Shown in pieces: positions 13,588 through 26,292 of a stretch of 64,000 bases of DNA. Source of the stretch: Zanthoxylum bungeanum (taxonomy: Eukaryota > Streptophyta > Magnoliopsida > Sapindales > Rutaceae). Under the pieces are notes generated by a model that was given only the letters and a program-made list of their open reading frames with translations, was not told where the DNA came from and made no database searches. The stretch is from positions 1-64,000 of the forward strand of contig SKCR01021094.1 in assembly GCA_019454045.1 (NCBI GenBank), read 5' to 3'. The stretch's first letter is position 1. Every line of letters begins with the position of its first letter. The translations under genes were made by a program, and so were the position numbers.

Positions 13588-15893
13588 TGGGTTTTATTGT
13601 GAAAATCCGATAACGCAGCGGAATAATGGAAAATCAAACTTTTCCAATTTCAAAACCTCTTTCTAGGATTAATTAAATAAACTTATTTATTTAATTATCC
13701 AATTATCAAATTATGAAATATTACACAACAAATCATATTTTGTGTAATTACTGAATCACCCCTAAATATTGCATTTTGTTCATTTTAATCCGAATTATTC
13801 GAAATGATTTTGGATGATTCTAAATCATTTCTAAGATGAATTTAACATGTCATACATATCCAAAAAAATTACAACATGAACCCCAAAATTTAGTGAAATT
13901 GCCATGAGCCCCCCCTTTGGCCAAAATTGTGCATTTTGCACTTTACATGTTCAAAACACATCAAAATAAAATCCAATCAACATAAGATTTTATATGTATC
14001 ATATAAAAATCTAGATACACAACATAAATGAAAAGTCCCAAATTTGGAAGTGGTCTTAAACCCTAATTTTTCAATTTCATCAAATTGGACAAATTAGACT
14101 AAATTGGTTAAATCCAACACTTCAATCATGTTTCTTCCATTACAATCAAGCCTCACCATAATGAAACAACTACAGAACAAATCTAGGTCATTTAAGAGTG
14201 GTTCAATAACTCTAGATTAGCAACAAGTGTCTAAAAACATCAAAAGAATGCTTGTTAATATATTAGAAGCATTCTTTGAACTTAATACATACATAAACCT
14301 ATTCTCAAACTTCCATCAAATAAAAACACAAAGAATAAGAATAGAAAAATATGAGAACATCACAAGATGTAGCCTAGAACAAAGGAACATTTTCCTCTCT
14401 AATAGTAAGTTAGAAAACTTACTAAAAACCAAGCTTTCTTTGATTTTCTTCTCTTTTTCTCAAGGTTCTTCTGCTTTCTTTCAATGGAGTTTTTAGGTGA
14501 GTGTTTGACTTAATGAAACCCTAAATGAAAACAAAACAATTATACCAAAAACTTCTAACCTTGGTCGAATTTGGTATATGGCAAAATATCATGATATTAT
14601 TTTTTTTTTTCATTTAATTACAACTTGTCCACTTTGGTAAATTGATCATTAACACTTTAATTAATAATTCAAACAAGTCAACAATTGCAACTTAGTCATT
14701 AAATATAAAATATTAAATATATGTATTATATTTACAATAAATATAAGTACATATATATTTATGATATTAGTCAAATATCTCAATTTGAAAATTAATTAAT
14801 GTGTATTTGAATTAATCTATCATTAAAGCAAATACACAAAAATCGGGAATGACTATCGGGTCCATACACATGTATTTTGCGTTTAACCTTTAAACGACTT
14901 TATAATAATCAATATTATTTATAAATGTTGCCCTAGTGCTCTACGAGTATATTTCATTAGTGAGACTCTCTAGATTCAGGCATATCCGTCATGAAATCCA
15001 ATTTCGTGTCCATAATTTATCCACCCGTAAATTATGACGACACGGATAAACTCGTTGAATCATACAGGTCGAGGTCATGGCAAATGTATAATTCCTCCGT
15101 CATAGGTATCCGGATATATCCCAGAGATATAGATGTAAACGTCAAATCTCTATATGGATTATCCCGTCGACGTCTCTATTAGCAATCTCAAAAAAAACAT
15201 TTAGAACTGGCTTCTAAATTGTACCACGGGCCCATGGTTTTTATCTGATTGCTAATCATATGGACTACCTATGCTCTGATATACAGAACTGATGGATCAT
15301 ATCTCGATACACATAGGACACCCTGAGGATCTATCCACACCCAACGAACATGAGGAGGTCTGATCTAAATAGATCGGTGACGTGACTGCCATCTAAGTGT
15401 GGAAGATGTCTCATGTGCCCACAGTGGTATCTCAAGTCGAAGAATCACAAGTGCTACTCAGCCCGAAAAGATTCTTATTGATATTAGTGTACCATCCATT
15501 AAGATTCTTTGGTAGTCGTTTAATGTTTATCTGCTATAAACACTACACGTCTATACTAGTCTCCAAGACTTATGATTCATTGAGAAACCATTGGAATCAT
15601 ATATTCCAGTATACGACATGTACCGGTCTCAACGGGTTTACTATACTGACCAAGTAGTGTAAACCTTGACCAGGAACTGTCTGAATAACAACGTCATGAT
15701 ACAACTCAATATCAGTTGCGACGCTTTTGCAACAGCACCATGACTAGTCATTCTAAGGTCATTACGTCTTTACCATATTAAAAGATATATTATATTATAG
15801 AAATTGCATATATATTCATAATAATAACGTTTTACAGAAGTATTCTCAAAGAAATACAACCGGGAATTGACGTTCTGAGCACCAACCCCAACA
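13588..15893 (-). mobile_element. 3' LTR of the truncated minus-strand copia element C
   Basis: The right end is CACCAACCCCAACA at 15893, next to the reverse-complement purine tract (AAAAACTCCCACTTGCT) and the polyprotein stop. The left end, near 13588, matches the reverse complement of the 3' end of the LTR at 45838-48223 (AACGCAGCGG word). It is 2.3 kb long and the same family as the A element's LTRs, but more diverged. It contains no gene; the short frames inside are shadows. Confidence 0.85.
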
Positions 15894-15909
15894 AAAACTC
15901 CCACTTGCT

Positions 15910-18900
15910 CTAGTGCCAATAACGATTGTATCTAATACCCATCGACTCCACGTGTTTATCAAACAACTTCAGAGGTATGGCCTTCATCAGCGGGTCTGCT
16001 ACATTATCTTCACTCGGTATCTTGCACACGAAAATATCCCTTCGCGACACAATCTCTCGAATGATGTGGTACTTGCGTTCCACATGCTTTGACTTCTGAT
16101 ACGCCCGCAGTTCATTTGCTTGCGCAATGGCTCCAGTATTATCACAGTATAACAGAATCACATTTTCGATACTTGGGACAACTCCTAATTCGGTGATAAA
16201 GTTCTTTATCCACACAGCCTCTTTTGCATCTTCAGAAGCTGCAATATATTCCGCCTCAGTGGTGGAATCTGCTGTTGATCCCTGTTTGGAACTCTTCCAA
16301 CAAACTGCGCCTCCGTTAAGGGTAAATACGAATCCAGATGTAGACTTTCTATCATCGGGATCCGATTGGAAATCGGAATCCGTATACCCGTTAACTTGCA
16401 GTTCGTTTCCTCCATAAATTATTAACTTATCCTTAGTACCTTTAAGATACTTTAGGATATGTTTAATGGTCATCCAATGGTCATTACCTGGATTGGACTG
16501 ATATCGACTAGTTACGCTAACAACGAAACTGATATCAGGCGTACATAACATGGCATATATTATGCTACCCACACACGAAGCATAAGGTTGGTTAGACATT
16601 CTAACATTCCCATCTTCTATTTGTGGACTCATCTTCTTTGAAAGATAAATCCCATGTCTGAACGGTATGTTTTCTGTCTTACAGTTACCAAAATTATACC
16701 GTTATAAGATCTTATCTATGTACGTTGATTGGGAAACCCAATCAGCTTTATTTGTCCATCTCTATAGAGTTTTATCCCTAAAACATAGGAAGCTTCTCCC
16801 AGGTCATTCATAGAGAAATTCTTACAGAGGTACGCTTTGACACTTTGTAACATACCTAAATCATTCACAATGATTAGGATGTCATCAACATATAGGACTA
16901 AAGATACGACCATGCTCCCAGTGGCCTTCTGATACACACAGGATTCTTCCGAATTCTTGAGAAAACCAGACGATTTAATAATCTCGTCGAATCGAAGATT
17001 CCAACTTCGTGAAGCTTGTTTAAGTCCACAAATGGACTTCTTAAGCTTACACACCATACCCGAGTTTTCACTGGACGCAAAACCTTCCGGCTGTTCCATA
17101 TAGATTTCTTCATCAAGAAATCCATTTAGAAAAGCTATTTTGACATCCATTTGCCAAATCTCGTAGTCGATTCTGAGTTATGATATGCAGCTATAGAAAG
17201 CAAAATCCGAATAGATTTAAGCATTGCTAATGGTGAAGTTTAAAAGTTTCATCGTAGTAGATTCCAGGTCGCTGCATGTAACCTTTTGCTACTAGTCGGG
17301 CCTTGTAAGTTTCAACCTTATCGTCAGGTCCGCGCTTCCTTTTGTAAACCCATTTACAACCGATAGGAACAATTCATTCGGGAAGCGGAACCAAGTCCCA
17401 AACTTGATTCTCATACATTGAGTCTAACTTGGATTTCATGGAACTTTTCCATTTCACAGAGTCGATGTCCAACATCGATTCTCTATAGGTGAAATGATCA
17501 GTCTCTTTTACTAAGAGAACATCTAGACTATTTTCTTGTATCAAATACAAGCGTTCAGGAAGTCTAGATACCCTTTCTGACCTACAGAGTATGTGTGTTG
17601 AAGGTCCTTCATCTACTTGAACTTCAGGTTCCTCCGTTGGTTCGTTGTTTTCAGGTTGGACTTCATCAAGTTCAACCTGTCTATGACTTCTGACAAAAAT
17701 TCGACTTCTAGAAATTTTACGAAGCGAGCTACGAACATATTTCGATGCTCGGTATCATAGAATAAATATCCCCTCCTATTCGAAGGATATCCGACAAACC
17801 TAAACTTTTACCCTCGAGGCGAAAACTTATCTTGCTGAGTCACCCTGACATAGGCAGGACAACCCCAAATCTTAATGTAAATAAGATTTGGTCTCCTGCC
17901 GAACCATATCTCATACAGAGTCGTTAGAACAGCTTTTGAAGGAATATTATTCAAAAGATGTGCAGCTGTTAAAAGAGAGTAGCCCCATAAGTAATAGGGC
18001 AAATCTGTGAAACTCAACATCGATCGGACCATATCCAATAAAGTCTGATTTCTCCTCTCAGACACTCCATTGTGATGTGGAGTACCTGGAGGAGTATATT
18101 GAGCGAGAATCCCATTCTACATATAATCCATGAACTCACTGCTCATATATTTGCCACCTCGATCAGATTGAAGGCATTTAATATATTGACCAGTTTGTTT
18201 TTCTACTTCATTTTGGAACTCTTTGAATTTTTTAAAGGTTTCTAATTTATGTCGCATCAAATAGACATAATCGTACTGTGACAGATCATTGGTAAAGGTA
18301 ACGAAGTACGAATAACCACTGTGAGCAGTCTGACTTAGTAGACCACGTACATCAGAATGTACGAGTTCCAGTAAGTTAGTGGCGCGGTGTCCAACACCAG
18401 AAAATGGGGCTTTGGTCATATTACCCTGAATACAGGATTCACAAGTTGGATAGGATTCAATGGTAAGATATAGTATCAAACCATTCCTAACCAATTGGGT
18501 AAGGCGTTTAACGCCCATGTGACCCAGCCACATATGCAAAAGTTCAGTATTATTAATTACAGGTAAACTACGTTTATTAACTCCAGTATTAAAAATATCT
18601 TTTGAAGTTTGCAATGTATAATGACCATGCTAGTTTGGACAACAAAGGATCTGAATATTACTTTTATCATATAAATACAAAGAACAGTTCTTAATATTAA
18701 TATGAAAGCCTTATGTATCCAATACAAAAAAGTGATATAATATTAGCTACACATCCAGGTACAAAATATTAATCATTTAACAAAAGTGTCCATTTCAGCA
18801 AATGGATCTCGCATACTCTCATTGCAACTGCATCCAGTGAGTCTCCACTCCCGAACCGCAACTGCATCTCTCCAGGCTTCAGTTTCCTACTTTCCTTTAG

Positions 18901-19307
18901 CACCTGCAACAAATTGCAAATGTGAATGAGACAAGCAGAATCTAAAATCCAGGTGGATGTAACGGCTTCACAAGCCAACAATATATCAATAACTGGAAAA
19001 TAAATGTATCTGATGTCGATGCTCTCTCCCTCCTTAGTTGGGCAATGTAGTTAGGAAATTTCATTTTCCAGTGCCCGACTTTGCTGCAGTGATGGCACTT
19101 GTCTTCAGAAGCCCACTTGGGCTTTGCTATCTTTGCATGTGGTTGATGACCGAGACTCTTCTACTTCTTCCATTTATTCTTCTTTCCATTTGACCAAGTT
19201 TGGGAAGAAGAGAAAGTCAAGTAGGTCTTGAAGGCGAGTCGGTACTCCTTTCTTGAGGTCCTCTTCCGCCGTGAGCAACATCCTATGCAGCTCTTGGTAG
19301 GTACAGA
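15910..19307 (-). pseudogene. Copia Gag-Pol polyprotein, 5'-truncated and broken (element C)
   Basis: Read on the minus strand from 19307 to 15910, it shows in order a Gag C-terminal remnant and CCHC zinc-knuckle region (about 19060-19307), a protease-like segment ILDSACLIHICN (18769-18981) and the integrase zinc-finger and core (18117-18614: LLHMWLGHMGVKRL, CESCIQGNMTKAPF, SDRGGKYMS). After a nonsense break come the rest of the integrase (17808-18065: SERRNQTLLDMVRSML), reverse transcriptase (16716-17150: YVDDILIIVND) and RNase H (15910-16632: GYTDSDFQSD, TTEAEYIA, LYCDNTGAIA). Stops and frameshifts separate the blocks. The protease has Ala where the D-S/T-G active site needs Gly. Everything upstream of the last part of Gag, plus the 5' LTR, is missing: homology to the A element stops at the word GGTAGGTACAGA near 19307. 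It is dead. Confidence 0.9.
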
Positions 19308-19439
19308 TAAATACCACAGGCTGTCCAAAGGAAACACGGTACAGTCTCGTCCCGGGACTTCAAGAAATTTACTGACTGTTCCCAAAGTCGTACCACGCGT
19401 ATATTTGAGTCTCAACATAATTTATTTTATGTGGCTTTG
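19308..19439. other. Unassigned junction segment
   Basis: This short, relatively GC-rich stretch lies between the truncated copia element and the minus-strand repeat D. I find no copy of it elsewhere in the window and no coding signal. It marks the deletion or recombination breakpoint that removed the 5' part of element C. Confidence 0.4.
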
Positions 19440-20012
19440 TCCCATACGTAACAGCACCACTGTGTGCTGTAGCAAAACTATCGGTCGTTACAGTAGCCTA
19501 AAACTATACATATTTCTATATAGATACATATACATATGCACATATGTATCTCCTATAAAACAAACATGCAAACAAATAATCATACATCTAGTATTCACCG
19601 CATGGAATATTTATTTGATCTCATGAATGCTCCTGATCCTAGTCAAATCTGTCAAAACAAATGACGAAAATGATTAGAACTGATATTACACAGAATTTTT
19701 GTCTCAACTATGACAAACTTTTAGATCTTCCAGAAGAACCAAATCAAGTTCAATTTCAATGATTTCAGTTTCGTTACTCTTAAAATATTTTAAAAATCTA
19801 TCGCTCAAATTATCTATCCGACCTAAAACCCAAATATTCACCAAAAAATACATGTATCACAAAATCATAACAGACGTCCAGAAACCAACTCAACTGGATG
19901 AAAAGAAAACCAGTCATTCAATGTCTGCATCGCGAGCACTGATCAAACATTGTCCAAAACAAGACTATGTCGAAAGAGGGCAACAGAACGGCCGCAGACA
20001 GAAGGGTAGAAC
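19440..20012 (-). repeat. Repeat D, minus-strand copy, left part
   Basis: The segment matches the reverse complement of 11640-12100 (for example the CCTAGTCAAAT...GAATGCTC stretch and the ATCAAGTTCAATTTCAATGA word). It also matches the minus-strand copy at 26100-26292 and 48364-48600. It is interrupted at 20013 by the gypsy element E, whose target duplication AGAAC occupies 20008-20012. Confidence 0.6.
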
Positions 20013-21407
20013 TGTTGTGATATTTTATATCGTACCGCAAGTGTACGGTGTCAAGTTTTAGTATAAATGAGTTTAGAGTGTCGAACCCACATGGATTGCG
20101 TTAACTCACACTAAGTACTACAATTGATAATCCTAACTTTATTTAGACAATATTTAACAAAGATTAATTATATAAATAAAATACAAAAATAATAAAATAG
20201 GAGGAACTAATACGATAGATATTATGGATCCTGATTTCACCTAGCCGTCACCTATGTATTTGTCATGCCAATTAATCCTTGTTCAGTTATATTATTTATA
20301 AGTCAAGATTCCTCAAATATCCACTCCATCTCTCGAGCATCAGTGAAAATATCATCAACTATAGACTTCGATATCTCTATAAAAATCCAATAGTTAACAA
20401 CTCAATATGTTTTGTGATTCTATGTTAACGACTTCAAAGGACTACAGATTCTCTCGAACTCTATAAAATCCTAGGTCATATTCTCTAGATCTATTCAAAA
20501 TCCCTTATATCGAGTGATAGATTCTAAACATTCATCATCATAAATTGTGGCCAACAATCAAGAAGCATTAAACTCAAAAGAATATAAATAATTAATAAAA
20601 CTTCATAACAAAATCAACAATCAATACAAAGGTTCAAGCATCAATTACATCATTCTTCAGAATTAAGGAGTTTAATTCATGACAATAGATAAAAACACTA
20701 AGAAAGAAATAAGAAGATAAAACCCGAATTGAATCTCTTCCTCCTCGGACGTCACCGCCTTAATCTCTTCTTATTGCTCTTCAATCCTCTCATTGGATCT
20801 CTAAAAATATGTGTTTCTCTATTTTATGCTATGTATTAGCCTCTCCCTCAATTATGGACGAACTGTTATATTTATAGTGGAGTCTGGGAGTCATTGGGTA
20901 TCATTAGGGATCTTAAAAACCCTAAAATTAAATTCAGGAACACATCCCGCAACGTCACAGTACTTGGTTAAGTTGGCGCCTGAGCGCTGAACTTCTTGGA
21001 AATTGTATGGTAAACTTTGGGCTCGAGGCGCCATGGCACTATTCTTTATTATTCAACTGGCGCCATTGATTACACATTTCAATCAGGCGCCATGGCGCCA
21101 TGTTACTGCTCTTCAAGTGGTGCTATGGAGCCTGTTTGTTCCAGGATTGTTGGCGTTGTGGCGCCAATTTCTCGGGAAATTGGCTGAGATTTGTCTCTGC
21201 TACGAGCGCTACGGCGCCTGTGATAATATCTTCACTGGTTCTCCCGTATGGTCCCTAAAAACACGTGCAATTGTCCTAGGATCCATGTAATAATGTTCCT
21301 ACAAATAAAACACAAAATAAACTATAAATGACATTTAAATATCTCGAAATATAACAAAACAGTAAACTAAAAATGCCGTAATAAGTGGGTATAAACCACA
21401 CTTATCA
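20013..21407 (-). mobile_element. 3' LTR of Athila-like gypsy element E
   Basis: The LTR runs from TGTTGTGA to CTTATCA on the plus strand and is nearly identical over its length to 23938-25407. In element orientation (minus) it starts TGATAAGTGTGG. It is preceded on the minus strand by a purine tract, AAGTTTGGGGGTATT (21408-21422). It contains several palindromic GGCGCC words (for example 21027-21180). The flanking target duplication is AGAAC (20008-20012) against AGAGC after the other LTR. No gene is present. Confidence 0.9.
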
Positions 21408-22730
21408 AATACCCCCAAACTTAAGGTTTTTCTAGTCCCGAGCAAAAGATAAAAATAAAAACTGAATTCAAATAAATAATTAAAAATAACTAAATTAACT
21501 AAGCCACTTTCGTAGGGATCACGATTGCATTTAACATATGCAATAAGCCTTTAAACCCCTAGACGGCCTTAGTGGATGAGTTATAGTCTCGTGAGGGCTT
21601 ACAGCGACGACACCCACAAACGTCATTCACACACAATCATACAAAAATATAAAAATAACAAAACATAGTCCCTGATAGTTGCATATAAAATTTTCCTCAA
21701 AGAAAGCTTATAAATGAAATTAGAGAACCTTCAAAGTACTCAATTGCGACTTAGATCCAAATTCTTGAATAAATTATCTAGGCTAGACTCACAGTGTGTG
21801 TGTGTGTAAAGGTTCATTCACAGTTTGATTCCTAAGTAAGCCAACTCAATGATTTCGTTTAGAAATTAGAATCAATGGGTCAAACCAACCTAGATATCTC
21901 AATTATGCTCGATAATTGCTTGATTTTGTGCTCAGTATGGTATGATTTTTCTTTTATTTTCTTGTCTCTTTTTTCTTTTCTCATTTTTCACTCATTTTTT
22001 TTCAATTCACCTACCATTTAAGGTAGCATTTCTCCCTATGGTGGTCCTAATACTCGCCCATGGGTAGCTTCACGCTTATCGGTTATAGGTGGTTTATTTT
22101 CTTTCTTTAGAGATATTTTTCTTTTTAGTTATACCACACTTCATAACACTAGCAAATCAAGATAGATATCTAAGCAAACGGTCATTCATCGACATGCAAT
22201 TTCTTCAACTAGACATCTTATTAACTACTTAAGTTTTCACTGCGAAAAACCTATTTTAGGTGCTTATGAGTCTAACATAGATCAATTATTCAAGGCATCA
22301 GATAAAAGTAAATCGGGCACGTATCATTTCTAAAATTTCACCCATAAATAAACAATATTCATCATAGGATTTATGCTTTACTATCAAAGACTAATAGAAA
22401 TTTTTTTTTAAACAACTAAATAGCAAGTAAATAGCATGCACACACCCCCAAACTTAAAACTTGCATTGTCCTCAATGTAAGATAAAAATTTAAAGAACAA
22501 AAGTGAGGAACAACACTACCATGCATGAAGTTGATCAGGCTCTTGCTGGTTAGAATTTGGTTGTGCGGGCGTTGTATGTATCGTGCTACCTGCATAAATA
22601 ACATGCAAATTAATAAATAGCACACAATAAAATAAAAATTAAAAATAAAGAAAATAATAATAAAAAAAATGCAAGGTTGCCTCCCCACTAGCGCTAAGTT
22701 TAACGTCTTCAACCAGACGCAACCCCCCAA
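21408..22730 (-). mobile_element. Element E internal non-coding region with two polypurine-tract-like motifs
   Basis: Read on the minus strand, this region starts with the word GACGTTAAACTTAGCGCTAG followed by GGGAGGCAACC (22676-22710), which I recognise from the region after integrase in plant Athila/Tat-type gypsy elements. A first purine tract, AAGTTTGGGGGTGTG, lies at 22441-22455, and an almost identical second one abuts the LTR at 21408-21422. There is no pol coding sequence. A (TG)n run near 21798-21807 and a T-rich tract near 21950-22010 are also present. Confidence 0.65.
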
Positions 22731-23061
22731 ATGGTTATGGTGGCTTAAACGTAGTGAACCGAGTAATCTCATCTGCTTTGTTCTTTGGTATCCACCGGTT
22801 CTTATGACATGAAAAAGACAGCTTGGCAGGCTGTGGTGATTTATCCATAGATGGTCCTCCAGAATATGTAGATTGTCTCCCAGTTGGAAATTCTGGACTG
22901 CACATTCGGCAAAATTGGCTTGGCTTCCTTTTTAACCTTCCAGGGATCATCTCCAAGTGAGAACTGGTCTTTCTTTTCCTCTTTTTACGGTGCTTTGAGA
23001 GTGGTTTCAGGTTTAGTTGCAGAGAATCTTCCTTTATGAATGGCTGTATTATGCTCATAGG

Positions 23062-23709
23062 TCACTGAAATGATTCACCCTGCGTGTTTACAACTCCTTT
23101 TTCTACTGTATTTATCCTGTGACATTCTACATCACCTTGAGGGCTCGACATGGCTCTGAAAACACTGAAGGTGACTTCTTCATTTTGACCTCTCATTATC
23201 AATTCACCTTTGTTTTCTTCTTCTGTTACTATTTCCTCCTGAAATATCATTTCATCTTCTTTACTGCCTAAGTCTTGAGAGGCGTCTTTAAACTCTTTTC
23301 CGCTCCTATAGGTTATGATTTGACATTGCTCATTGGGGTTGACTTCAATATCACTCGGAAACACCCATGTCTGTTGATTGGCCATTGAAGAAACAAGCAA
23401 CCCAATTTGTGCTTCTACAAATTTCATATTTGCCTCTATATTGCCCATTCGTGTTTCGATGTTATCCAGCCTTGACTCATTCTTCTCAAACCTCTCTGAA
23501 GCTGTAGCTACAAACATGCTCATGAGGTCTTCTAAGGAAGGTTTTTGCTTAGCTTGTACTTGTTCAAATCCTGCTCCTCTGTTGGGTAAAAGCGTTCCAT
23601 TAGCATAAACAGCTTCAATAGATAGTTGGCCCATTTGATTTGTCAATACTGCTAGATTAGTTGTGAGGGACGATACTTGAGCTATCAGTGCACTAATAGG
23701 ATCTGCCAT
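23062..23709 (-). pseudogene. Gypsy Gag C-terminal fragment (element E)
   Basis: This 215-codon open frame starts with MADPISALIAQV and contains KPSLEDLMSMFVATASERFE, an interval predicted to be coiled-coil (NIETRMGNIEANMKFVEAQI), then FPSDIEVNPNEQCQIITYRS followed by GKEF. The order LEDLM...FPSD.EVNP.E....IT.RSGKE matches, from family knowledge, the end of the Gag protein of plant Athila/Tat gypsy elements, just before the protease. The main Gag capsid domain and zinc knuckle, protease, reverse transcriptase, RNase H and integrase are all absent between the two LTRs, so this is an internally deleted copy. After the stop at 23062, an open frame at 22735-23058 has no recognisable domain and is probably decayed sequence. 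Confidence 0.7.
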
Positions 23710-23749
23710 TGCTTCTTTTCAAACTCACCTCGTAAGAAAAAATAAAACA

Positions 23750-23860
23750 AAAAATAAATAAATAAATAAATAAATAAATAAAAATAAAAATAAAAGTTAA
23801 GACAAAAATAAAGGAAATAATAAAAAAATAAAAATAAAAATAAAAATAAAAATAAAATTC
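23750..23860. repeat. AATA/AAAAT-type microsatellite
   Basis: Runs of AATA and AAAAAT units (AATAAATAAATAAATAAATA and similar) lie just upstream, in element orientation, of the gag fragment of element E. Confidence 0.9.
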
Positions 23861-23915
23861 TAAATTAAAGCTAAAATTACTTGGTAGTAGTATTAATGTG
23901 AATTAAGCAAATAAT

Positions 23916-23932
23916 CCCTAACAATGGCGCCA
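23916..23932 (-). other. Primer-binding site of element E (tRNA-Asp type)
   Basis: The minus strand reads TGGCGCCATTGTTAGGG a few bases inside the 5' LTR. It matches the common plant gypsy primer site TGGCGCCGTTGCCGGGG (complementary to the tRNA-Asp 3' end) at 13 of 17 positions, with the first seven perfect. It fixes the orientation of the element as minus. Confidence 0.75.
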
Positions 23933-23937
23933 AAACT

Positions 23938-25407
23938 TGTTGTGATATTTTATATCGTACCGAAAGTGTACGATGTCAAGTTTTAATATAAATGAGTTTA
24001 GAGTGTCGAACCCACTGAGATTGCGTTAACTCGCACTAAGTATTACAATTGATAATTCTAACTTTATTTAGACAATATTTAACAAAGATTTAATTATTTA
24101 AATAAAATATAAAAATAATAAAATAGGAGGAACTAATACGATAGATATTATGGATCCTGATTTCACCTAGCCGTCACCTATGTATTTGTCATGCCAATTA
24201 ATCCTTGTTCAGTTATATTATTTATAAGTCAAGATTCCTCAAATATCAACTCCCTCTCTCGAGCATCAGTGAAAATATCATTAACTATAGACTTCGATAT
24301 CTCTATAAAAATCCAATAGTTAACAACTCATTACGTTTTGTGATTCTATGTTAACGACTTCAAAGGACTACAGATTCTCTCGAACTCTATAAAATCATAG
24401 GTCATATTCTCTAGATCTATTCAAAATCCCCTATCTCGAGTGATAGATTCTAAACATTCATCATCATAAATTGTGGCCAACAATCAAGAAGCATTAAACT
24501 CAAAAGAATATAAATAATTAATAAAATTTCATAACAAAATCGACAAATAATACAAAGGTTCAAGCATCAATTACATCATTCTCCAGAATTAATGAGTTTA
24601 ATTCATGACAATAGATAAAAACAGTAATAAACAAGCCATGAATCTAATGGAAATCATTAGAGTTCTAAGAAAGAAACAAGAAGATAAAACCCGAATTGAA
24701 TCTCTTCCTCCTCGGACGTCACCGCCTTAATCTCTTCTTGTTGCTCTTCAATCCTCTCCTTGGATCTCTAAAAATATGTGTTTCTGTATTTTATGATGTG
24801 TATTAGCCTCTCCCTCAATTATGGACGAACTGTTATATTTATAGTGGAGTCTGTGAGTCATTGGGTATCATTAAGGATCTTAATAACCCTAAAATGAAAT
24901 CCAGGAACACATCCCGCAACGCCTCAGTATTTGGTTAAGTGGGCGCCTGGGCGCTGAACTTCCGGGAAATTGTATGGAAAACTTTGGGCTCGAGGCGCCA
25001 TGGCGCCATTCTTTATTATTCAACTGGCGCCATGGCGCCATTGATTACACATTTCAATCAAGAGCCATGTTACTCCTCTTCAAGTGGCGCTATGGCGCCT
25101 GTTTGTTTCAGGATTGTTGGCACTGTGGCGCCTGTTTGTTTCAGGATTGTTGGCGCTGTGGCGCCACTTTCTCGGGAAATTGGCTGAGATTTGTCTCTGC
25201 TACGAGCGCTACGGCGCCTGTGATAATATCTTCACTGGTTCTCCTGTATGGTCCCCAAAAACACATGCAATTGTCCAATGATCCATGTAATAATGTTCCT
25301 ACAAATAAAACACAAAATAAATTATAAATGACATTTAAATATCTCGAAATATAACAAAACAGTAAGCTAAAAATGCCGTAATAAGTGGGTATAAACCACA
25401 CTTATCA
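23938..25407 (-). mobile_element. 5' LTR of Athila-like gypsy element E
   Basis: This 1470-bp LTR is the partner of 20013-21407. It differs from it by a ~40-bp extra block near 24628-24668 and by a 33-bp tandem duplication (25094-25126 and 25127-25159, each starting GGCGCCTGTTTGTTTCAGGA). Several GGCGCCATGGCGCC palindromes lie near 24995-25035. It is followed by AGAGC (25408-25412), the one-mismatch partner of the left AGAAC. Confidence 0.9.
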
Positions 25408-26292
25408 AGAGCCCAATAAAATATAGAATACACATTATGGCAAAATCATCTTATGTTAAAAGTGGAGTCAAAATATTTTTATTTGTTTGTAAATGTTTTC
25501 AAAATCGGCATCCAACAGACACACAATCAAGAACATTCATACACATATCAGTCTAATCACATAACGTTAATCAAATTCATTTACAAGAACTCACAAACTG
25601 AAAATGTAAGGGAAAAACATGGGTTGCAATACGTAATCTGACATCATAAAATTGAATACATAAATTATAAATATGAGTTGAAGACGTAATTGAAATACAT
25701 AAATTGAAACATAAAATGGAGGAATACACATAGGTTGTAAACATATGAAATATTGAATAACACGTGTACTAGCATAAGTATGAAAGCTTGTACAAAGTTT
25801 GTTACCTATTTTAGAATAGGTATGGAATAACATCGTCCGAACGGAATCCTAACCAATACTTCTAGAAGGAAACTCGTAAGCATATTATATGAGTTGGAAA
25901 CTCACATGTCAAACGCATCACATAACATATTTACAATCCATCAAACATTGAAAAATGATTCGTACATCGAGATACAATATCATCATATCACACATAGGCC
26001 TTAGAATGTTCTTATAGACATATCGTATCAAAATCATAAATTATCAATTATAATACATAGTTGCACCAACCCACCCAAAACTGTGGCTATAACTAACCCA
26101 AACTCGTGTTGGTTTACTCAAATAAAACTATAAATATTTCTATATAGATAAATATACATTTACACATATCTATCTCATATGAAACAAACATGCAAATAAA
26201 TAACCATAAATCAAGTATTCATTGCATGAAATACTAATCTAATCTTCTGAATGCTCTCGATCCTATCAAATCTTGAATAAAACGACGGAAAC
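25408..26292 (-). repeat. Repeat D-type sequence, minus strand, continuing after element E
   Basis: The segment from about 26090 to 26292 repeats the 19500-19660 segment (CTATAAATATTTCTATATAG, AACAAACATGCAAATAAATA). This shows that two minus-strand units of repeat D lie in tandem or flank an eroded interior. The middle (25410-26080) is AT-rich with no open frame of note. It ends in GAAAC (26288-26292), the target duplication of the copia element B. Confidence 0.5.

Noticed and set aside
15397..15657. 86-codon plus-strand open frame
   Set aside because: It lies antisense within the 3' LTR of element C and has no domain.
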